DNA from: Microcaldota archaeon
Lineage (GTDB): Archaea; Micrarchaeota; Micrarchaeia; Micrarchaeales; CABMGC01
Assembly (NCBI GenBank): GCA_023256495.1
Contig: JAGDXY010000003.1
Span: 1-50,063 of the forward strand
Reading direction: 5' to 3'
DNA length: 50,063 nt
The notes beneath the pieces are model-generated. The model saw only the letters and a list, made by a program, of their open reading frames with translations. It searched no databases and had not been told where the DNA came from. The translations under genes and the position numbers were made by a program. Below, piece by piece: positions 21,760 to 31,428 of the stretch (positions are counted from its first letter, which is position 1; every line of letters begins with the position of its first letter).

Positions 21760-22401
21760 ATGGCTACTACTTCTAAAAAATTGGTAAAAACTAAAAGAGT
21801 TGGAAAGACTCTAAATAAAAAGAAGGATAAGAAGAATAAAGGTATAAGCAAAAAGGAAAAGAAAAGAGAAAATACTATTACATATGTAAAGGTTGATGAA
21901 AAGCTCTTTAAAGAGGTATTAGAAGACAATAACTTCAAAGAATATCTAAAGGAGCATGTTGGTCCAAGATCTATAGAAATACTAAATGTAATAAGAAGAG
22001 GTTTAAAGACTGATGAAGAGATTGCTACAGAAATAAATGAAAAAATAAATGAAGTAAGAAGAGAATTGAATATTATGAATGGAATGAACTTACTTAACTA
22101 TATAACAAAGAAAAGCTCGAGTGGTTGGCTAACATTTAAGTGGTATCTTGATCAAAAAAAGCTAGAATCCTTTTATAATAGTATAAACAAAAGCGAAAAT
22201 AATGTGTTAAGAACATTACCAGATAATTGCAATGACTTTTTTATATGCAAAAATTGTTATCCCAAGAATAAGGCAATAATACCTTTTGATAAAGCGTTTG
22301 ATTTGTCATTTAAATGTCCTGAATGTGGAAGGAGTTTGGATAGAATTGATAAAGAAAATTTAATAAATTTTATAACTCAATTTGAAATTAATAATAAGTA
22401 G
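21760..22401 (+). CDS. tfe: Transcription factor E (TFE alpha)
   Basis: Winged helix GPRSIEILNVIRRGLKTDEEIATEI...; Zn ribbon CKNCYP...FKCPECGRSL. Confidence 0.85.
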   Translation: MATTSKKLVKTKRVGKTLNKKKDKKNKGISKKEKKRENTITYVKVDEKLFKEVLEDNNFKEYLKEHVGPRSIEILNVIRRGLKTDEEIATEINEKINEVRRELNIMNGMNLLNYITKKSSSGWLTFKWYLDQKKLESFYNSINKSENNVLRTLPDNCNDFFICKNCYPKNKAIIPFDKAFDLSFKCPECGRSLDRIDKENLINFITQFEINNK

Positions 22402-22474
22402 CGAGATAGGGTAGCCTGGAGTGCCCGCTGGGCTCATAACCCAGAGATCGGTGGTTCAAATCCACCTCTCGCTA
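22400..22474 (+). tRNA. Initiator tRNA-Met(CAU)
   Basis: AGCGAGA...TCTCGCT acceptor with A1-U72 pair, GGG-CTCATAA-CCC anticodon arm (three G:C pairs), T arm GGTGGTTCAAATCCACC. Confidence 0.95.
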
Positions 22475-23686
22475 TATTTTTATTATTATATTAGGCAAAA
22501 GGCCAAGTAGGATTAATAAGAAAGCTATAATAAACAATACTAAATATTCATTCTTATATAATAAAGTTGTCTTCTTGCTATCTTCTTCAAAAACTAACCT
22601 AAGCATATTTAGATAATAATATGCAGATATTACTATGTTTAAGATAAATATTATTGCTAAAATGAGATTACCACTTATTAATATAGAAAGCAACAAGAAT
22701 AATTTACCATCAAATCCAAAAGTAGGAGGTATTCCTAATAAAGAGATTAATGCTATTGCAATAACAAAACCCAAAAATGGATTTCTATAATAAAGTGATT
22801 TTATGTCATTTAAGCTATATCTGTTTTCTCTTTCTAAAACTAACAATAATATTACTAAAGCAAATATAGATAGAGAATATGAAAATGCTTGTATTATAGA
22901 ACCTATATAACCAATATTATTATATGCAACCAGACCAATTATTACATAACCCATTTGAGCTATTGAAGAATATGCTATTAACTTTTTAAGATTCTTTTCT
23001 TTTAATGCTAAGATGTTTCCATAGAACATAGTAATTACTGAAGCAATTTCAAGATATAATAAAATCTTTACATTATACAAAAATACAAAAGAGACAAGTT
23101 GAATCAATACAAAGATGAATATCAACTTATTAAAAGAACCTAATATGCTTATCAAAATACTACGTAAGCCCTTATATATATTCGGCAAGAATATATTCAA
23201 AGGAAATATTCCAGATTCAAAAGATATACCAAAGAATGCAATCAATGACCCAAACAATGCTATTTCAATACTCAAGTTAGATGAAGCAAGCAATAATCCA
23301 AATAGTAGAGATGCAATAGAAAATGATGATAATAGAAAATATTTTGTATTTGTTTCTATGATATTGTTGTTTATAAGAAAAAGTAAAAATGTTGAAAATG
23401 AAACTAACTCAAGTCCCAAAACTATGCTTATTATGCTTTCTTTATAAAAAGCTATGAAAGCGCCAAAAGTTAGAAAAGATAGCAATATTGTATTGTTTCT
23501 ATAATCTTTTGTATTATAGAATAATAAGAATGCAATGAAGCTTATTATTGAAATTATAAATACAAAAGTAAGATTGTAATAGAAATATGTTAAATAAAAG
23601 ATAATTGATAATAAAAATTCATTTAAAATAAGTACAAGGTTCTTTTTATTAATAAATCTAAGAAAGATGTTTAGAATAGGCAACAA
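22472..23686 (-). CDS. nuoN: Complex I subunit N-like (divergent)
   Basis: GLELVSFSTFLL, KKLIAYSSIAQMGYVIIGL, GIPPTFGFDGKLFLL; end of the nuo operon. Confidence 0.85.
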   Translation of the reverse strand: MLPILNIFLRFINKKNLVLILNEFLLSIIFYLTYFYYNLTFVFIISIISFIAFLLFYNTKDYRNNTILLSFLTFGAFIAFYKESIISIVLGLELVSFSTFLLFLINNNIIETNTKYFLLSSFSIASLLFGLLLASSNLSIEIALFGSLIAFFGISFESGIFPLNIFLPNIYKGLRSILISILGSFNKLIFIFVLIQLVSFVFLYNVKILLYLEIASVITMFYGNILALKEKNLKKLIAYSSIAQMGYVIIGLVAYNNIGYIGSIIQAFSYSLSIFALVILLLVLERENRYSLNDIKSLYYRNPFLGFVIAIALISLLGIPPTFGFDGKLFLLLSILISGNLILAIIFILNIVISAYYYLNMLRLVFEEDSKKTTLLYKNEYLVLFIIAFLLILLGLLPNIIIKI

Positions 23687-23697
23687 AGTAAAGATAA

Positions 23698-25404
23698 TTA
23701 ATAGATTAATGATACCACCACTATAATGAATATTCCAAAAACAACAATTAATGCTTTTTCTATGCTTATGAATTTATACCTTTCACTGGTATAAAGTATC
23801 TTACTAGATAATGAATAGGCATATGTCTCAACAAAGTCATTTATTATTGAAATACCTATACTAAGATCATAAAGTAAAGAGCCAAACAGATTATATAAGT
23901 AATTTATGCTCTTTGTTGTTATATAATCTTCATCTTCATTTCCATACTTTATATTCCTATATATAATAAATGCAAGAGCTGCAAAGGCTAAACCAATGAG
24001 AGCATCAATGATATATGAAATATTTTGTATAGAAACAAAGCGATTTCTATAATAATAAAATAGAATAGGCAACAGAATTATATTAAATATTGTAAATAGA
24101 TATGTTGGCATTTTCATAATCTTGCCTATCTTACTAAAATTAAATAAATCTAATTTAGATGGTCTTTTTATAAAATTAAGTAAACGCATGAAATAGAGAT
24201 ATGTAAGAAATTCAATTGCAAGTAGTAAAATAAGGATTGTTGAGCTTATGTTATTATCTAAAAGAACATCAAAATAATAAGTAGATAAAGGTACCAAACC
24301 AGTTGCAGAGAATATTCCTATCAATACAGAAGCATATAGCATTTTTGATGATTTTATACCATATATGTTTCTTATATCTTCTGTATCATTTGCTTTATAT
24401 AAAATACCTATTATGAAAAACAACAATACTTTATAAAATGCTTGTGCTATAAACAAAAATTCAGCTGCATACAAATTACCAAGGCCTATTGCTAAGAATA
24501 TCAAAGACATCTCGCTAATAGTTGAGTAAGCAGTTATCTTCTTGATATGAAAATTAAACAAAGCGCTTATAGAAGCAAAGAATAGTGTTATTATTGCAAT
24601 ATAAACTAAAACGTTACTAAAACCATATGCATTTATTAATGGTGCTAACAAAAGAATAACAAAGGTGCCTGCTTTTACCAACGTAGCTGAATGTAAATAA
24701 GCGGATATTGGAGTAGGTGCTTGCATTGCATGTATAAGCCATTCTTCAAATGGAAATTGAGCTGATTTTATTAATGAAGCAGCTAATATCAAAAGTAGAG
24801 CAACAGACATTGCTTGGTTTTTTACATTAAAATTATTGATTATATAAGAGATATTGCTTGTAGATAATGAAAGATAAAATATTGCCAAACCTGCTATGAA
24901 CAATATATCACTTATAAATATAACGCTTCCTACTAATCTAGCGCTTTTGTTTGCTTCTTTTGTTTCATAAAAACCTATTAACATATAGCTAGTAAGACTT
25001 AGATATTCCCAACCTATAAACATAGTAAATAAATTGCCACTGATAGAAAACAACAATATAGAAATTTCAAATAGTGTTAATGTTGCGAAATATCTTTTGT
25101 GTTGTGATACCTTATCTATGTATTCTATAGAGTAAATGTTTACGAATATACCTATAAGCAAAATTATATAAGCAAAGATTAGATTTATCATACCAAGATA
25201 GATAGAGATATGAATAGAGAAGTTGCCAAATGAAAATAGCAACATAGAAAAGCTTTGATTTACTTCAGTATATGAAGGAATAAATAATACAAAAGATAAC
25301 AAAATAGATATTAGCGATATTCTTGATGCACTTTTCCAATTAGAAAATAAAATAAGGAATAGTGATATAATTAGTATTAAAATAGAGATTAATGGAAAGA
25401 TCAT
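23698..25404 (-). CDS. nuoL: Complex I subunit L
   Basis: FMIGWEYLSLTSYMLIGFY, KSAQFPFEEWLIHAMQAPTPISAYLHSATLVKAG. Confidence 0.93.
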   Translation of the reverse strand: MIFPLISILILIISLFLILFSNWKSASRISLISILLSFVLFIPSYTEVNQSFSMLLFSFGNFSIHISIYLGMINLIFAYIILLIGIFVNIYSIEYIDKVSQHKRYFATLTLFEISILLFSISGNLFTMFIGWEYLSLTSYMLIGFYETKEANKSARLVGSVIFISDILFIAGLAIFYLSLSTSNISYIINNFNVKNQAMSVALLLILAASLIKSAQFPFEEWLIHAMQAPTPISAYLHSATLVKAGTFVILLLAPLINAYGFSNVLVYIAIITLFFASISALFNFHIKKITAYSTISEMSLIFLAIGLGNLYAAEFLFIAQAFYKVLLFFIIGILYKANDTEDIRNIYGIKSSKMLYASVLIGIFSATGLVPLSTYYFDVLLDNNISSTILILLLAIEFLTYLYFMRLLNFIKRPSKLDLFNFSKIGKIMKMPTYLFTIFNIILLPILFYYYRNRFVSIQNISYIIDALIGLAFAALAFIIYRNIKYGNEDEDYITTKSINYLYNLFGSLLYDLSIGISIINDFVETYAYSLSSKILYTSERYKFISIEKALIVVFGIFIIVVVSLIY

Positions 25405-25664
25405 GAAATCAACTCAATATTTAATGTTTGGTTCTTCTCCTTTAGATATAAATACAAAATTATAAATACAGATAACTCCATGCCCAATAAAGACCAAATT
25501 AATACTATATAAATAAGTGAAAACTTGTTATATAATATTATTACTTCTAAAAGTGAAGATAAAAACATAATCTCTATACCTATAAATCTCTTTATTACAT
25601 TTCTATTAATCATAAATACCATTAGCCCAAAGAAAAACAAAACTGTTGAAAGAAAGAGGTTCAT
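25401..25664 (-). CDS. nuoK: Complex I subunit K
   Basis: 87-aa 3-TM protein with RFIGIEIMFLSSLLEVI; operon position. Confidence 0.85.
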   Translation of the reverse strand: MNLFLSTVLFFFGLMVFMINRNVIKRFIGIEIMFLSSLLEVIILYNKFSLIYIVLIWSLLGMELSVFIILYLYLKEKNQTLNIELIS

Positions 25665-26089
25665 GGTTTCACCTTTATTAATTCTTTAAAGCCTATGATA
25701 ACTATAAATACAACAAGCAAAAACACAAACAAGATGAGATATAGATAACTATAGCTATTTAATAGATATAGATTAAATGCATTAATCGGCACGTATAAAT
25801 TAGTTAAAAAGATTATAGGTACTGACAAAATAAGCAAAATAATTATATATATTAAGTTTGGCTTATCTGCTTTTTCTTCTTCATTTATAGCTAAGTATGT
25901 ATATGTAGATATACCACCAACCAAAATAAAAAGTTGTAGCAATGCTAATATTATATTGTATTGAATTAATACTATTGATACAAAAATAAATAAAAATGCC
26001 AAATATATTATATTGTAATTTATTCTTCTATCAAATACTAAAAGCAAGATAAAGGTTATAAATAAAGCCAAGATTATTAAGCTAAACAT
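25661..26089 (-). CDS. nuoJ: Complex I subunit J
   Basis: Hydrophobic 142-aa protein between nuoK and nuoI with QLFILVGGISTYTYLAI. Confidence 0.8.
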   Translation of the reverse strand: MFSLIILALFITFILLLVFDRRINYNIIYLAFLFIFVSIVLIQYNIILALLQLFILVGGISTYTYLAINEEEKADKPNLIYIIILLILSVPIIFLTNLYVPINAFNLYLLNSYSYLYLILFVFLLVVFIVIIGFKELIKVKP

Positions 26090-26461
26090 TTAGTTCAACT
26101 CTTCTGGCTCCTTTATGAATTCACGCCTATCAAAAGATACAACTTCTGTATAGCTTTTTGTAAGAACTAGGCACTTTGGTGGACATACTTCTTCACATAA
26201 GCCACAAAAGAAACATCTCTCTAAATTTACTTCTGGGTATTTTTTTATGCCTCTATCTGTATCTCTATCAACCATTGTTATAGTAGAATTTGGGCATATT
26301 CTCGCACAGGCTCCACAGCTTATACATGTATCTATATCTAACCTTAGCATACCCCTATAGTTATCTGGTAATATCTCTTTGTTCTCAGGATACTCTACTG
26401 TGGCTCTTTTATTAGTTAAAATCTTTAATGCAACACCTATCTTTTTGATATTTTCAATCAT
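26090..26461 (-). CDS. nuoI: Complex I subunit I (2x 4Fe-4S ferredoxin)
   Basis: CISCGACARICPN and CFFCGLCEEVCPP. Confidence 0.93.
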   Translation of the reverse strand: MIENIKKIGVALKILTNKRATVEYPENKEILPDNYRGMLRLDIDTCISCGACARICPNSTITMVDRDTDRGIKKYPEVNLERCFFCGLCEEVCPPKCLVLTKSYTEVVSFDRREFIKEPEELN

Positions 26462-26462
26462 A

Positions 26463-27407
26463 TTAATACCCTAAGTATACTAAATATAAATTAATAATTG
26501 ATAAAGCAAGCAGTACTATCCAACCGAAATAAAGTATTCTATCAATTCTCATTCTTATTGCTATAGCCCTTATAAACATTATAAACAAAGCAACAAAGAT
26601 TGTCTTTATAAATAGCCATATGAATGAATTGCCAAAAGGTCCATACCAGCCACCAAGAAATAATAAAGAAATTATTGCTGCACCAAAGAAGGATCTAATA
26701 TAATCAACAAATAAGGCAAGCATATAATAAGGAGCACCAGTATCTGTAAGCCAACCAGCTATTAATTCTGAATCAGCCTCTCTTAAATCAAAAGGAGTTC
26801 TTTCCATCTCAGCTAATAATGCCATTAAGAAGACAAAAAAACCAATAGGCATAATGAATAAGAACCACAAATTTGATTGAGCATTTACTATGGATACAAT
26901 ACTATAGCTATGTACATAATAACCAATTGCTATTAATACAAGAAATAGAGGTATCTCAAAAGAAATCAACAATAATATAGATCTTTGCGCGCTTATCATA
27001 GCAAATTTGTTTGAAGAAGAATAGCCATTTAGTGCTATTAGTATTGGTAAAAATGATAATATAATAAATATTAGCAATAGAATAATGCTTGAGTTTATTA
27101 TATAGAAGTTGTATATTGGTAAAAGCATGACTAAATATAGAGTAAAACCTGCTATAAGGAAAACACTAACAAGAAAAAGAAGTTTGTCTGCCTTTTTAGG
27201 CCAAACCTGCTCTTTTGTCAATAACTTAAAGAAATCAGCTAGATTCTGTAATAAACCAAACTTTCCAAGATACGTTGGACCATGCCTTCTTTGAAACTTA
27301 CCAACAAATTTTCTTTCAAGCCAACCAAAGAAATAAGCAAATGCAAATGCAGTAATAAGCATAACAATAAAGTATTCTATAATTTCTATAAGCTCATTTA
27401 TCAACAT
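26463..27407 (-). CDS. nuoH: Complex I subunit H
   Basis: FQRRHGPTYLGKFGLLQNLADFFKLLTKE; ERTPFDLREADSELIAGW. Confidence 0.95.
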   Translation of the reverse strand: MLINELIEIIEYFIVMLITAFAFAYFFGWLERKFVGKFQRRHGPTYLGKFGLLQNLADFFKLLTKEQVWPKKADKLLFLVSVFLIAGFTLYLVMLLPIYNFYIINSSIILLLIFIILSFLPILIALNGYSSSNKFAMISAQRSILLLISFEIPLFLVLIAIGYYVHSYSIVSIVNAQSNLWFLFIMPIGFFVFLMALLAEMERTPFDLREADSELIAGWLTDTGAPYYMLALFVDYIRSFFGAAIISLLFLGGWYGPFGNSFIWLFIKTIFVALFIMFIRAIAIRMRIDRILYFGWIVLLALSIINLYLVYLGY

Positions 27408-28488
27408 CAGCCATCACCAAATCCAAACTACCAATTATTGGAAACAGGTTTGCAAACTTGTTTCCTCTAGCAATGTGATTAAGAGCAGCTAGATTTATAA
27501 ATGCAGGCGTTCTCATTGCTAGCCTATATGGTCTTTGTTCATCTGCAACTAGATAAAACATAATCTCACCTCTAGGCCCTTCTCTACTTACTCTAACAAC
27601 CTTATTTTTAGGTGCTGGATTTATTAGTTTTATAGGCATTCCTGTTGCATTTCCATCAGGCATTTGTTTAAATGCTTCTCTTATTAGCCTTATGCTTTCT
27701 TTAATTTCAAGTATTCTTACCTTATATCTAGAAAAATTATCTCCATTATATAATACAATTGGTTTAAAGTTCAATTTTTTGTAAACATAATAAGGTTTAT
27801 CTTTCCTTACATCAAAATTAACACCGGATGCCCTCAATACGGGCCCACTTACTCCTAGATTTATGGCATCATCTCTTGATAATACTCCGACTTTATACAT
27901 TCTCTCTTTAAACAAGCTGCTATTTTCTATAAATGATTCATATTCATTAATTCTCTTTTCTAAATATGTAAGTACATCTAATGCATGATATTCAAAATCT
28001 TTAGGGAATTCTTGTCTCAAACCACCTAAGCGCATGTTTACATAAAACATTCTTTGCCCTGTAGCCTCTTCTAGTAATTTCAATACTTTGTCTCTATCAG
28101 CAAAAGTCCACATAAATACGCTGAAGAAGTGACCAAGATCGTTTAGCATAGCTCCTAACCATAAGAGATGGCTCGCTATACGCTGCAATTCTAGTAATAT
28201 TACCCTCTCATATTGTGCTCTTTCGTTAGGCTCTATACCCATTGCTGCTTCTACAGTAGCTACATAAGCTTCATCCATTGCCATTTTCGCTACATAATCA
28301 CACTTTTCTATAAAAGGAGGTATTTGCATATACATCCTATTCTCTGCTAATTTTTCTACACCTCTATGTAGAAAACCAACATGAGGTTCAACATTAACAA
28401 TTGTATCGCCATCTAATGTAACAACCAATCTAAGCAAACCATGGGTAGATGGATGAACAGGTCCAATATTTATCTTTACAAGGCTCAT
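27394..28488 (-). CDS. nuoD: Complex I subunit D
   Basis: GPVHPSTHGLLRLVVTLDG, HVGFLHRGVEKLAE, GEIMFYLVADEQRPYRLAMRTPAF. Confidence 0.95.
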   Translation of the reverse strand: MSLVKINIGPVHPSTHGLLRLVVTLDGDTIVNVEPHVGFLHRGVEKLAENRMYMQIPPFIEKCDYVAKMAMDEAYVATVEAAMGIEPNERAQYERVILLELQRIASHLLWLGAMLNDLGHFFSVFMWTFADRDKVLKLLEEATGQRMFYVNMRLGGLRQEFPKDFEYHALDVLTYLEKRINEYESFIENSSLFKERMYKVGVLSRDDAINLGVSGPVLRASGVNFDVRKDKPYYVYKKLNFKPIVLYNGDNFSRYKVRILEIKESIRLIREAFKQMPDGNATGMPIKLINPAPKNKVVRVSREGPRGEIMFYLVADEQRPYRLAMRTPAFINLAALNHIARGNKFANLFPIIGSLDLVMADVDK

Positions 28489-28850
28489 TTAGTACCCCAT
28501 TTAAAACTTTTTCTTAAGGGATATATATTCTCGCTAAATTTTTCTAATAATAACTTCCTAACTTTCCTTCCTTTAATCTCTATGCCAAACATCTCATATA
28601 GCTCTCTTTCATACCAATCTGCTCCTTTGAATATATTTATTATAGTAGGTACCCAAAGATCGTTTTGATTCAAATGAACCTCTATCTCTATTTCTTCATC
28701 GCTATCTAGATTTCTCAATATATATAAAACAGAAATATAGTCAATATAATCAATACCAAGAATCTTTACTAGATAGCTAAAACCCTTTTTCTTAAAGCTT
28801 GATATAGTATCTATTAGATCTTTTCTATCAATTATCAATCTTACCACCAA
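28485..28850 (-). CDS. nuoC: Complex I subunit C
   Basis: WYERELYEMFGIEIKG (NuoC ERExxDMFG-type motif). Confidence 0.93.
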   Translation of the reverse strand: MVVRLIIDRKDLIDTISSFKKKGFSYLVKILGIDYIDYISVLYILRNLDSDEEIEIEVHLNQNDLWVPTIINIFKGADWYERELYEMFGIEIKGRKVRKLLLEKFSENIYPLRKSFKWGTK

Positions 28851-29385
28851 CCTTTTCTTGTAGTTTTAGTAGAGCATCAAATAAACTTTCTGGTCTTGGG
28901 GGACAACCACTGACATAAACATCAACAGGCACTATTTGATCTATGCCTTCTATTATATTATAGCTCTCATACCAAGGACCTCCAGAGACAGAGCATTCAC
29001 CATATGCCACAACATATCTAGGCCTAGACATTTGTTCATATAGCCTTTTTACTTCTGGAGCCATGCTTTTTGTAATCCAACCTGCTGAAATCATAACATC
29101 ACTTTGTCTTGGAGTAGCTCTAAAGACTAGAAAGCCTTTTCTTTCTGCATCTATCCTTGAAGCACCAAAATCTAATAGCTCCATTGCACAACAAGCTAAG
29201 CCAAACTGCAATGGCCACAATGAATTTTTTCTTGACCAGATAATCATATTACTTGTTATCGCTTTTGTTACTTCTGATAGTTTTGTAAATACAACAGGTA
29301 CTTTTGGCTTGTATTTTTTAAGTGATTCTTCAACAAGCTTATCAAATTCTTGCTTTGCAGTAATAAAGTCCTTCATAATCACCAC
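28828..29385 (-). CDS. nuoB: Complex I subunit B
   Basis: FGLACCAMELLD, GECSVSGGP, VYVSGCPPRPE ligands for N2. Confidence 0.95.
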   Translation of the reverse strand: MVIMKDFITAKQEFDKLVEESLKKYKPKVPVVFTKLSEVTKAITSNMIIWSRKNSLWPLQFGLACCAMELLDFGASRIDAERKGFLVFRATPRQSDVMISAGWITKSMAPEVKRLYEQMSRPRYVVAYGECSVSGGPWYESYNIIEGIDQIVPVDVYVSGCPPRPESLFDALLKLQEKVGGKIDN

Positions 29386-29711
29386 TTTATAAGCGCTATG
29401 TAAGCAATATAAATAAAGATTAATGAAATGAGGGGCATGAAAAGTAATAGTATTGTATTAAAATTACTTGGATATAAAGACCAAACTATCAAAAGAGTTA
29501 TAGGTATTTCTAGAACCAAGAAAAAAGAGAAATAAGGTAAATATTCTTTAATTAGAGATATACTAGGCCCCTCAAATGTTTCTTCAGAGCTTTCATAATT
29601 CTTTTGTGCTACATCGTTGAATTCTTTACTATATCTTATAAGTTGAGAAAATAAAGTTATAGCTATAGGGATTAGTATAGATAATAAAAGCAAAAAGATC
29701 AAAGTAAGCAT
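29379..29711 (-). CDS. nuoA: Complex I subunit A
   Basis: 110-aa 3-TM protein at operon head, YFSFFLVLEIPITLLIVWS. Confidence 0.85.
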   Translation of the reverse strand: MLTLIFLLLLSILIPIAITLFSQLIRYSKEFNDVAQKNYESSEETFEGPSISLIKEYLPYFSFFLVLEIPITLLIVWSLYPSNFNTILLLFMPLISLIFIYIAYIALIKW

Positions 29712-29926
29712 ATTTAAGATATAGAATAAAGTTTATTTAAACTTTGTTAAAATAATATACCCCATACTTCCATTAATCATAATTCCTTATATAATATAAT
29801 TTTGTTATTAATTGTTTTGAAAATACCTTACTTATATATCTTAATAAAAGTAATATCAATAGTGGAACTGAGGGGTTATATATTAAAATTTTAGATTTAA
29901 TAATAAAATTATAGAAGTGATTTAAA

Positions 29927-30373
29927 GTGAATGAAATAACTATAGATACTCTTTTTACCATATATAACAATGAAAAGAGAACCGGCGAATACCTACCACT
30001 AGATGAAAATTTTTATGAATTTGCACTAAAAGGATTAGAGAAGATAAAAGATGATAATGAAAGGATAAATTTCAAAAAATTAATAGATGAGATAAGAAAA
30101 AAGAGAATCCAAAAATTATTGATATATATAGCATATGAAAAGCAAATACCAAGCAAATTACCAAAAGAAGAAAAAGAGCTCTATGAAAAGATTAAAATAC
30201 TTTTGAGTGATAATAAAATTAAGATAATAAAAGTATTAAAGGATGCACCAGAGCTATTAATGCCAAATGGTGCACGCATAGGACCATTTGTTAAGGATCA
30301 AAGAATTGTAGTAACAGATGAAAATGAATTGGAATTCATATTAAAGAATAAATTAGGAGAAGTTGTTGGTTAG
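29927..30373 (+). CDS. GINS-complex subunit-like
   Basis: Helical GINS-type N-terminal region and small C-terminal domain (MPNGARIGPFVKDQRIVVTDENELEFILKNKLGEVV); upstream of rpl44e as in many archaea. Confidence 0.75.
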   Translation: MNEITIDTLFTIYNNEKRTGEYLPLDENFYEFALKGLEKIKDDNERINFKKLIDEIRKKRIQKLLIYIAYEKQIPSKLPKEEKELYEKIKILLSDNKIKIIKVLKDAPELLMPNGARIGPFVKDQRIVVTDENELEFILKNKLGEVVG

Positions 30374-30394
30374 ATATTCATAAAGGCGAAAATT

Positions 30395-30676
30395 ATGGAG
30401 ATAGGAAAACAAATAGTAACATATTGTAAATATTGTAATAAGCATACACCTCACAAAGTTAAGATTTACTCTGCAAGCAAGGCTAGAGGTTTGGCAGTAG
30501 GTACAAGAAGGCACAATAGAGCTATTAAGGGTTATGTTGGTAGTGTAGAACCCGAGCCAAAAAAGAAGAAATTAGGAAAAAAGCAGGTTGTTGTTTTAAC
30601 ATGCACTGTTTGTAACAAATCTGAGATGCGTACCATAACCTTTAAAACAAGAAAAAAGCTAGAAATTAAAAGGTAA
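30395..30676 (+). CDS. rpl44e: Ribosomal protein eL42 (L44e)
   Basis: TYCKYCNKHTPHKVKIYSASKARGLAVGTRRH...LTCTVCNKSEMRT. Confidence 0.96.
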   Translation: MEIGKQIVTYCKYCNKHTPHKVKIYSASKARGLAVGTRRHNRAIKGYVGSVEPEPKKKKLGKKQVVVLTCTVCNKSEMRTITFKTRKKLEIKR

Positions 30677-30681
30677 TCAAA

Positions 30682-31428
30682 GTGTTAATGAAAAGAGATA
30701 TGCCAGATGAAAATGAAATAGTTATGATTAGAATAGAAAAGATAACAAGGTATGGTGCTTATTGCAAATTATTAGAATATGATCTTGATTCTTTTCTTCC
30801 AATTGAAGAAGTTTCTTCTGGTTGGGTAAAGAATATACATGAATTTATAAAAGAAGGCGAGATTAACGTAGCAAAGGTAATACATGTAGATAAGTCAAAG
30901 ATGGCAGTTGATATATCATTAAAAAGAGTGGGCAAAAATGAAAAGAAGGAAAAAATAGAAGAGTATACAAAAGAAGTTAGATATAAAAAGCTTTTTGAAC
31001 AAGCGATAGAGTTAGCAAAAGCAAACAAAGATGAGATAATCAATAAGCTAAGTGAGAAATATAATACATATATAGATCTTGTAAATGCAATATATAATGA
31101 TAAAGAAGATTTATCTTTTTTAGATAACGACAAAGCAGAAGAGATTATTAAGGTTATAAAGAAAAGCATAAAGCCAAAGGTATTTAAGGTTTCATATATA
31201 GCAGAGATAACTACTAATGATACAATGAGAGGCATAGAAGCGATAAAAGAAGCTTTAAACGATATTATAAACAAAGGAATTAATGTAATTTATTCTGGTG
31301 CACCCCATTATCTTTTTATAGCAAAAGGGGAGAGCTATCCAGAAGCAGAAAGCAAGATAAAAGAAGCAATTAATACTTTATCAAAAAACAAAACAATTAA
31401 TTTTTCTATAAAAAAGGTTGAAAAATGA
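30682..31428 (+). CDS. eif2a: Translation initiation factor aIF2 alpha
   Basis: S1 domain MIRIEKITRYGAYCKLLEYDLDSFLPIEEVSSGWVKNI...; overlap with PAC2 ORF. Confidence 0.93.
   Translation: MLMKRDMPDENEIVMIRIEKITRYGAYCKLLEYDLDSFLPIEEVSSGWVKNIHEFIKEGEINVAKVIHVDKSKMAVDISLKRVGKNEKKEKIEEYTKEVRYKKLFEQAIELAKANKDEIINKLSEKYNTYIDLVNAIYNDKEDLSFLDNDKAEEIIKVIKKSIKPKVFKVSYIAEITTNDTMRGIEAIKEALNDIINKGINVIYSGAPHYLFIAKGESYPEAESKIKEAINTLSKNKTINFSIKKVEK

Noticed and set aside
29773-29970. 65-aa minus ORF upstream of the GINS gene
   Set aside because: Lies in a divergent AT-rich promoter region; low-complexity, no motif.
30759-31274. 171-aa minus ORF within aIF2alpha
   Set aside because: Antisense shadow ORF of a conserved gene; composition artefact.
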